Shown here: positions 56,685 through 64,000 of the stretch, in pieces
How positions within the stretch are numbered: position 1 is the stretch's first letter
Layout: each line of letters opens with the position of its first letter
Source of the DNA: Flocculibacter collagenilyticus
Lineage (GTDB): Bacteria; Pseudomonadota; Gammaproteobacteria; Enterobacterales; Alteromonadaceae
DNA length: 64,000 bases
Reading direction: 5' to 3'
Assembly: GCF_016469335.1 (NCBI RefSeq)
Contig: NZ_CP059888.1
Span: 3,423,899-3,487,898, forward strand
The notes under the pieces: model-generated
Seen by the model: only the letters and a program-made list of their open reading frames with translations
Database searches by the model: none
What the model was told of the DNA's origin: nothing
Position numbers and translations under genes: made by a program

Positions 56685-57878
56685 CTAAAAACTTAAATGG
56701 TAATTTAACTTAACTTGATCTTGCTGGTAGTGAAATAATCCTCGATTATCTTGCTCATCTACCGCCGAAAACTGTAATGAAAGCTGGCTATGTTGCATTA
56801 CCTTTTTAAACATGGAGAACCTTGTTAACTGATAATCAGTATTAAATTGTACAGTCTCACCTTCTACTTGCTCTGTTCTTTTAACGTGCTGCCCTACTAA
56901 TGTCCAATCATCGTTTGGTACATATGTGACTGTTACACCCAATTCATGGCTTTGGTTATTACCTGCTTGCTCCAGTTCTGATAACAAAGAGGTTTGTTCA
57001 CTGTGAAACTCAATACTCATGTAATCATAAGGCTGCCAATTTAGCGCAGCTAGCCAGCTTGTTCCCTTTTGAGTTGCTTGCCGTGAAAAATCTCGCTGAT
57101 AGGCACCCAATAACGCTTTAACCGATGTAACACCTGTTGCTTGCCAACGAGCCCCCAGTAATACTCGCTTCATATCCGAGTCATCGCGTGTGTCGTCAAT
57201 ATAATTGGTATGGCTCAACTCTGAAAAGCCCACAATATGAGTCGCATCACTGACAGCAATACCTAGTTCGACGTCGATAGAAGCACGGTCATGGTCAAAC
57301 TGTGACGCATAAAGGTTATGCTCCTCATAACGCTTACTTTGTATAAGACTATTAACAGTGAGGTACTGTTTATCATTAATTGAACCGTAAACACCCGAGA
57401 GTGTAAGTGTTGGCATTACATATTGATCTGGTTTAATCACCTGCTTTTTCTGCTTGGAGATCCCTTGTCCAAGTAACTCATCACGTTGAGTGAGCTCACC
57501 TGAAAGGATGAAATGAAATTTGTCATTAACAAAAAATGCAGAACCAAGCTTCAAATGATGTGACTGATACTGTGTATCCGCGCGATCTTGATAACGTGCG
57601 ATATTACCTTTGTAAAGTGCTTGCCACGCATATCCCTCACTAAGGTGCACTAAATTTAAATCGGCATTAAATTGAAAGCCAAAATCAGACTGCTCTTGAA
57701 GCAACGTAGGATTAATATTGGAGTTATAGATTGACCCTAACGTAACATTAAAGTTAGGTTCGTCATCTTGCAACGCCCAAAAAGCATGGGGAGTGGCATT
57801 AACGTTAGGAGTAACTACTGAAATAAGTAAGAGACTACAACACACTGCTACAACACAATAAAACTTCACTACATTCAC
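56685..57878 (-). CDS. Outer-membrane beta-barrel protein of the polysaccharide export operon
   Basis: A 397-residue protein with a signal peptide (about 1-28, VNA-T) and many amphipathic strands, ending YHLSF with the terminal Phe of outer-membrane proteins. No specific family was matched by eye; similar barrels accompany short OPX proteins in exopolysaccharide loci. It is the first gene of the barrel-OPX-Wzc unit and may supply the outer-membrane pore. Confidence 0.8.
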   Translation of the reverse strand: MNVVKFYCVVAVCCSLLLISVVTPNVNATPHAFWALQDDEPNFNVTLGSIYNSNINPTLLQEQSDFGFQFNADLNLVHLSEGYAWQALYKGNIARYQDRADTQYQSHHLKLGSAFFVNDKFHFILSGELTQRDELLGQGISKQKKQVIKPDQYVMPTLTLSGVYGSINDKQYLTVNSLIQSKRYEEHNLYASQFDHDRASIDVELGIAVSDATHIVGFSELSHTNYIDDTRDDSDMKRVLLGARWQATGVTSVKALLGAYQRDFSRQATQKGTSWLAALNWQPYDYMSIEFHSEQTSLLSELEQAGNNQSHELGVTVTYVPNDDWTLVGQHVKRTEQVEGETVQFNTDYQLTRFSMFKKVMQHSQLSLQFSAVDEQDNRGLFHYQQDQVKLNYHLSF

Positions 57879-58430
57879 TACGATTTACACACCAATAAAT
57901 TCATCAAATACAAAATAATTACCACAACTTACCTTAAGGTAGGCGCTTATTACTGCAGTAAACTGCAACAGTACAAGTATTGAATACTTCCAGTGTAAAA
58001 ATACTATTCAAAATACATCTTAATAAAAAGTACCACTTCATCAAGCGAAGAGTTATTTACTCAGTAAACGCTATCACTTTACGCTATCTTCCCAATAATG
58101 ATAAAAAACGATGTAAAGTATGAATTAAGCACATTAGAGCTTAACTATGCAATGTAACTAAATCCCGGTTATTTTTAAATCAGTTTCTATTAAATATAAC
58201 GCTTCATCTCTTAATCTGTGGATAAACGCCTGAGATACAAGCAAATTATAAGCCAATCATATTACAAATATATTGACACGTATTTATCACACTATTAGCA
58301 AACACATTTATCGACCATTTTTGTTTAGGTTGGCTTTTCTTAATATAACTATCATATAACTATCGACCTGAATCGAAATATCTATATGATAATATTAGTT
58401 ATTGACTGCTTAAAAGGATTAACACAGCCC
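57879..58430. other. Divergent intergenic region between the export operon and hinT
   Basis: AT-rich, no ORF beyond a short upstream extension of hinT. It contains a cluster of short palindromes at 57930-57989, listed separately, and probably both divergent promoters. Confidence 0.6.
57930..57989. promoter_or_regulatory. Three phased palindromes upstream of the polysaccharide export operon
   Basis: TACCTTAAGGTA (57930-57941), TACTGCAGTA (57951-57960) and AAGTAT-TGA-ATACTT (57975-57989) are perfect dyads with centres about 20 and 27 bases apart. They lie 52-111 bases upstream of the first gene of the export operon. They could be sites for a dimeric regulator; the three sequences differ, so a common binder is uncertain. 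Confidence 0.4.
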
Positions 58431-58790
58431 ATGAGTACCATTTTTACTAAAATTATTAACCGAGAAATCCCAGCAAGTATCGTCTACGAAGATGACATTA
58501 GTCTGGCATTTGAAGATATTAACCCTCAAGCCCCTACCCATCTTTTGATAATTCCCAAAAAACCGATCGCAACTATTAACGATATAACCGAAGAAGACAG
58601 AGAAGTTGCCGGCCATTTACTTTATGTCGCGAGTAAAATTGCTAAACAGAAAGGACTAGCCGAAGACGGTTACCGGGTTGTGATGAACTGTAACGAATAT
58701 GGTGGTCAAACGGTATACCATATTCATTTGCATTTTCTTGCAGGTAAACCACTAGGCTGGCCACCCTATACCGACAAGAAAAAAGTGTAA
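58431..58790 (+). CDS. hinT: HIT-family purine nucleoside phosphoramidase HinT
   Basis: A 119-residue HIT protein (STIFTKIINREIPASIVYED) with the catalytic triad motif HIHLHFLAG. It hydrolyses AMP-lysine/aminoacyl-AMP-type phosphoramidates. The ATG at 58431 fits HinT; the frame is open to 58386. AAAGGA lies 12 bases upstream. Confidence 0.93.
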   Translation: MSTIFTKIINREIPASIVYEDDISLAFEDINPQAPTHLLIIPKKPIATINDITEEDREVAGHLLYVASKIAKQKGLAEDGYRVVMNCNEYGGQTVYHIHLHFLAGKPLGWPPYTDKKKV

Positions 58791-58872
58791 TTACCTATTA
58801 AAATATTGGAAATTGAATCTAGCCACTGTAAATAAATTCACAGCGGCTATCACACAAAACGAATATTAACCG

Positions 58873-59676
58873 TTACTTGGCGTTTGTACTTTCAAAAATC
58901 TTATCTGCCGACGCTGCAACAAAGCCCGAATATAATTCGCCTTCTTTATCGTTGTAACGCTTTGCAAACTCGTAAAAACAGCTTGGAATTTTTGCCGTTT
59001 TGTCTGCAAACTTTACTTCCGCAACATCTGCCATGGTAGATGATTGCTCAAGCAATACTTCTGGTGAACCTTTAACTTCGCCACCACTGGTATTTAATTG
59101 AAAACCAGCGGCTTTAAGTGAATGGTTGACTTCATTAATACAATCAAATGAATCTAATGCATTAATATTTACCGTAAAGTGGTTTGCTCTAAAGCCATAT
59201 GCAGCCATCCACGCAGCATATTCGCTTTCTTGAAGTAACTGCTTATACTGTTCAAACGTCACACTCCAGTGCGTACCAGAATATAAAAAGTTTTCTGCTG
59301 TTACTAATTCTGCATCAATACCATCAACCATTTGCTTAACGATTGCTTGCAGCTCTTCACTAAATTCTTCAACTAATAACTCTGAAATAAACACTTTAGG
59401 TAAACGCTTGTCTTCATGTTCAAAGTGTTTTGCATATAGCTTTTTCTGTTCGAAATGATATTCGCCACCTTCTGTATAACCAAGCGCTAAAAAGTGCGCA
59501 GCAAGTTTTTCAAGGTTTACTTTTGCTATATTAAAAGTACGAAATGCTACATGGTCATTTAGAATTTTATCTTCATTATTTTGAGCAAGTACTTCATGAA
59601 CTTTTTTCGCTGATGGGGTTAACGAAATATAATCAGCCCATAAATTATCGAAAAGATGGTGTACGTTGGTGTGCAT
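58873..59676 (-). CDS. DUF1338 / HglS-like 2-oxoadipate dioxygenase-decarboxylase family protein
   Basis: A 267-residue VOC-type metalloenzyme of the DUF1338 family. NDHVAFRTF (His42, Arg46) and FRANHFTVNIN carry likely metal and substrate ligands. Pseudomonas HglS converts 2-oxoadipate to 2-hydroxyglutarate in lysine catabolism; the short form seen here has no settled function. Its place just downstream of astD in an arginine catabolic cluster suggests a role in amino-acid breakdown. Confidence 0.82.
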   Translation of the reverse strand: MHTNVHHLFDNLWADYISLTPSAKKVHEVLAQNNEDKILNDHVAFRTFNIAKVNLEKLAAHFLALGYTEGGEYHFEQKKLYAKHFEHEDKRLPKVFISELLVEEFSEELQAIVKQMVDGIDAELVTAENFLYSGTHWSVTFEQYKQLLQESEYAAWMAAYGFRANHFTVNINALDSFDCINEVNHSLKAAGFQLNTSGGEVKGSPEVLLEQSSTMADVAEVKFADKTAKIPSCFYEFAKRYNDKEGELYSGFVAASADKIFESTNAK

Positions 59677-59853
59677 ATGGATCTACCTCTTAACTGCTCA
59701 CGAATGATTCGCGGGCATTGTACATTTGTTTATTTTTTAATCAAGTAAAAATTATATTATTTTCGTATGCGCAACATGTATTAATAGAGCATTAAATCAT
59801 TAGATACACGGCATAACGTTAATATATAAGCAGAAATTAAGCGCGCTTAACAA

Positions 59854-59882
59854 AAAAAGAAGCGCCAATGACGCTTCTTTTT
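59854..59882 (-). terminator. Intrinsic terminator after astD
   Basis: AAAAAGAAGCG pairs with CGCTTCTTTTT around a 7-base loop. On the minus strand the stem has its T-run (the A-run on plus) 15 bases beyond the astD stop, separating astD from the DUF1338 gene. Confidence 0.88.
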
Positions 59883-59896
59883 CGGTGCAAATAAAA

Positions 59897-61366
59897 TTAC
59901 AGCGTTAAACCAGGGCTTAACTGACCAGGTAGTGTTACTCGCTCTAGTTCCACTGATGCCACTGGGTATGCGCAATAATCCGCAGCATAATAAGCACTTG
60001 CTCTGTGGTTACCAGAAGCGCCTATACCACCAAACGGTGCCGCACTGCTCGCCCCCGTGATTGGACGGTTCCAATTCACGATACCAGCACGAATACGACG
60101 GAAGAAATGACGATATAGGTCATCGCTATCACTTAATAAGCCTGCGCTTAAGCCATAGCTTGTATCATTTGCCTTTGCAATAGCTTGATCGAAATCACTA
60201 AAACGGAAGATTTTCAATAATGGACCGAAATGCTCTTCATCAGGGAAGTCCGATATATCAGTACAATCTATGATTCCAGGTGTAACGAAGCCTGTATCGA
60301 AATCAGTATGAACTAATTCGATAATTGATTTACCACCCATTTCAACCAACTCAGCCTGTGCTTTAACCATGCCTTTTGCAGCCGCACTTGAAATCATACT
60401 ACCGATAAACGGCTGATCTTCATCATCATAAAAACCCACTTTAATTGCTCTAGTCGCAGAAATGAGCTTTTCTAAAATCGCATCACCTTCAGAGCCAACT
60501 GGCAAAAATAGTTTACGTGCACATGTACAACGCTGACCAGTAGAGATAAATGCTGATTGAATGATATCGTGTACAGCAGCGTCAATGTTTGACACTTGAT
60601 TAACGATTAACGGGTTATTGCCACCCATTTCAAGCGCTAAGATCTTACCTGGGTCGCCTGCAAACTGCTGATGCAAGAAGTGACCAGTGCGAGAACTGCC
60701 CGTAAAGAATAAGCCATCAATTTCTTTGTGGCCTGCAATCGCTTTACCCGTTTCAACTTCACCTTGCAGTAAATTCAACACACCTTTAGGCAATCCTGCT
60801 TTTTCCCACAGTTCAACCGTCAATTGTGCCACCATAGGTGTTAATTCACTCGGCTTGAAAATAACAGTATTACCCGCCAATAATGCAGGAACAATGTGAC
60901 CATTTGGCAGGTGACCTGGGAAGTTATATGGTCCAAAAACGGCAACCACACCGTGCGGCTTGTGACGAATAAATGCACGCCCTACAGGCATGCCATTTTC
61001 CGTTTCACCCGTACGCTCTTGGTAGGCTTTTTCAGAAATAGCAATTTTACCAACCATTGCACCCGCTTCAGTACGCGTTTCCCATAAAGGTTTACCCGTT
61101 TCCTGTGCAATCGCAACCGCTAACTCTTCTTTATGAGCATTTAATTGCTCGCCAAATGCTTTAACGATATTTAAGCGTGCTTCAAAAGATAAATCTGCCC
61201 ACGAATAAAACGCGTTACGCGCGGCATCCATAGCTTCATCTACTTGCTGTGATGTAGCCGCGTTACCTTGCCAAATCACTTCGTTCTTTGCAGGGTTTAC
61301 CGAGCTAAAAGAATCACCCTTACCAGCAAGCCAGTGGCCATTAATATATTGAACTGCGTTTGTCAT
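59897..61366 (-). CDS. astD: N-succinylglutamate 5-semialdehyde dehydrogenase AstD
   Basis: A 489-residue aldehyde dehydrogenase with active-site Cys in [25 protein letters not shown] with the catalytic Glu, and [15 protein letters not shown] for NAD binding. It is step 4 of the arginine succinyltransferase (AST) pathway. astA is 15 bases upstream, so the two are co-transcribed. Confidence 0.95.
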   Translation of the reverse strand: MTNAVQYINGHWLAGKGDSFSSVNPAKNEVIWQGNAATSQQVDEAMDAARNAFYSWADLSFEARLNIVKAFGEQLNAHKEELAVAIAQETGKPLWETRTEAGAMVGKIAISEKAYQERTGETENGMPVGRAFIRHKPHGVVAVFGPYNFPGHLPNGHIVPALLAGNTVIFKPSELTPMVAQLTVELWEKAGLPKGVLNLLQGEVETGKAIAGHKEIDGLFFTGSSRTGHFLHQQFAGDPGKILALEMGGNNPLIVNQVSNIDAAVHDIIQSAFISTGQRCTCARKLFLPVGSEGDAILEKLISATRAIKVGFYDDEDQPFIGSMISSAAAKGMVKAQAELVEMGGKSIIELVHTDFDTGFVTPGIIDCTDISDFPDEEHFGPLLKIFRFSDFDQAIAKANDTSYGLSAGLLSDSDDLYRHFFRRIRAGIVNWNRPITGASSAAPFGGIGASGNHRASAYYAADYCAYPVASVELERVTLPGQLSPGLTL

Positions 61367-61381
61367 GCTATTTTCTCCTGA

Positions 61382-62404
61382 TTAAAGTGCAACTAGTCTT
61401 ACTGAGTCACCTGCTTTTACAAGTAATAAATCAGCCAGCTTTTGGCTAAGCGTTACACTGTCTGACGTAACATCCACATTTAATGGCGTTAGCGTAGCGC
61501 GGAAGTCTTCAACTTCGGTATTGCTAATTAGGTGTGACACCGCATCATCAGAGGCACTCTCACCAATCACTATAGTGTAGTTTTTACTTTGACTAGCTGA
61601 ACGAATATTTTTGATGTTTGCTTCTACTGTTGGGCCACCATCAAAAATATCAACGTATCCAGCAAAATTAAAGCCTTCAGATTTTAATAACTGAATGGCA
61701 GGACGCGTATTATCATGCACATGGCCAATCACATCTTGTGCTTCTTTACTAAGTAAATTCACGTAGATAGGATATTTTGGCATTAATTCCGCAACAAACA
61801 CTTTCTGGCCAATACCTGTTAGGTAATCTGCGGTTGGAAAATCCATCGAGAAAAAGTGTTCTTCTAGCCATTGCCAGAATGGAGAGTCGCCATTCGCGTC
61901 AGACACGCCGCGCATTTCTGCAATCACCGTATCAGAAAAGCGATGTTGCTGCTCTTGTAGGAACAAGAAACGGAATTTAGATAACAATTTACCGTTATTA
62001 TCTTTGCGGTACGCTTCACGTAAAAACAACGTACAAATTTCAGTTGCACCTGTATAGTCGTTACACAGAGTTAGTGTTTCAACTGTATTGTATACATTCA
62101 ACGAACGTGACGAATGTACCACTTTGCCTAGATGATAATGGTAAAAAGCATCATCTAAGCCAACTGCCGCTTCAATGCCACTTGTACCAACTACTTCACC
62201 TGTTTCAGAATCTTCCATTACAAATAAGTAACCTTCATCACCCGGTTGTGATACGGCTTTCTTGAATGACGCTTCTGAACGTGAAAGTTTCTTTTGGATT
62301 AACTCTTCGTTCACTGGTAAAGATGTAAATCCATGACCAGATTCTTCCGCAATTTTAAACAGTACTGCGTAATCATCTTGACGGATTGGGCGAATGATCA
62401 TCAT
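61382..62404 (-). CDS. astA: Arginine N-succinyltransferase AstA
   Basis: A 340-residue GNAT-fold enzyme (MIIRPIRQDDYAVLFKIAEE; PKYPIYVNLLSKEAQDVIG), the normal AstA length. It transfers succinyl from succinyl-CoA to arginine, the first AST step. The frame is open to a TTG at 62419, but ATG at 62404 has GGAG 9 bases upstream and fits the family N-terminus. Confidence 0.95.
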   Translation of the reverse strand: MMIIRPIRQDDYAVLFKIAEESGHGFTSLPVNEELIQKKLSRSEASFKKAVSQPGDEGYLFVMEDSETGEVVGTSGIEAAVGLDDAFYHYHLGKVVHSSRSLNVYNTVETLTLCNDYTGATEICTLFLREAYRKDNNGKLLSKFRFLFLQEQQHRFSDTVIAEMRGVSDANGDSPFWQWLEEHFFSMDFPTADYLTGIGQKVFVAELMPKYPIYVNLLSKEAQDVIGHVHDNTRPAIQLLKSEGFNFAGYVDIFDGGPTVEANIKNIRSASQSKNYTIVIGESASDDAVSHLISNTEVEDFRATLTPLNVDVTSDSVTLSQKLADLLLVKAGDSVRLVAL

Positions 62405-62443
62405 GTTCGCTTGCTCCAATATATGCTGCTATCTAATATAAAA

Positions 62444-62469
62444 ATGCACTTCAACAGGGTGAAGTGCAT
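62444..62469 (-). terminator. Intercistronic hairpin between astC and astA
   Basis: ATGCACTTCA pairs with TGAAGTGCAT around ACAGGG. On the minus strand a TTTT run follows. It could partially terminate transcription after astC or protect its 3' end, giving unequal expression of astC and astAD. Confidence 0.6.
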
Positions 62470-62495
62470 CGTTCAATGATATTCGGGTAATGAAA

Positions 62496-64000
<1,505 letters not shown>

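Overview
The window is AT-rich (about 40% G+C by eye) chromosomal DNA from a gammaproteobacterium. Gene content and order fit a marine Alteromonadales member of the Colwelliaceae/Pseudoalteromonadaceae type. The clues are the ptsO-rapZ-ptsN-hpf-rpoN-lptBAC-kdsCD-mla-murA block, MetJ control of metBF, a tRNA-tuf operon in the Enterobacteria order, the AST arginine pathway, a TonB receptor and PEP-CTERM/exosortase-associated genes. The taxonomic placement is an inference from these features.

Layout. 1-14.3 kb is a conserved housekeeping block. It holds the end of mgtE, nitrogen-PTS and RpoN genes, LPS transport and Kdo synthesis (minus strand), then divergently the Mla phospholipid transport operon, ibaG and murA. 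14.6-21.8 kb has a CsgD/VpsT-like regulator, a secreted M14 carboxypeptidase, an MFS transporter, a phosphoribosyltransferase and a codon-optimised EF-G standing alone. 21.9-29.5 kb is accessory: a TonB-dependent receptor, two small unknown ORFs, a secreted zinc metalloprotease with a PEP-CTERM tail, a small membrane protein/Xre pair preceded by three operator-like dyads, and a large leucine-rich-repeat lipoprotein. 29.8-32.7 kb is the methionine regulon (metF, metB, metJ) with MET boxes. 32.8-36.2 kb holds an AMP-forming ligase, a fold-III PLP decarboxylase and an acyl carrier protein, a trio typical of exosortase-A loci. 36.3-50.8 kb returns to housekeeping (rplI-rpsR-priB-rpsF, rlmB, rnr, deaD, hslO, hslR, a pirin, tuf and four tRNAs). 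51-53.9 kb is coaX-birA-murB. 53.9-57.9 kb is a three-gene polysaccharide export operon (Wzc-like kinase, short Wza-like OPX protein, separate beta-barrel). 58.4-63.7 kb has hinT, a DUF1338 enzyme and astD-astA-astC.

How the genes may work together. The least ordinary theme is cell-surface and exopolysaccharide biology spread across the window. It includes a PEP-CTERM substrate protein, the ligase/decarboxylase/ACP trio known from XrtA loci, a composite OPX/beta-barrel export operon, and a CsgD-like regulator of the kind that controls matrix genes. The exosortase itself and the glycosyltransferases are not in the window, so this connection is inference. The ligase/decarboxylase/ACP trio parallels carrier-tethered amino-acid decarboxylation as in butirosin biosynthesis, and its product is unknown. 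It is the best candidate here for undescribed chemistry. No CRISPR array, insertion sequence, prophage or rRNA gene was seen.
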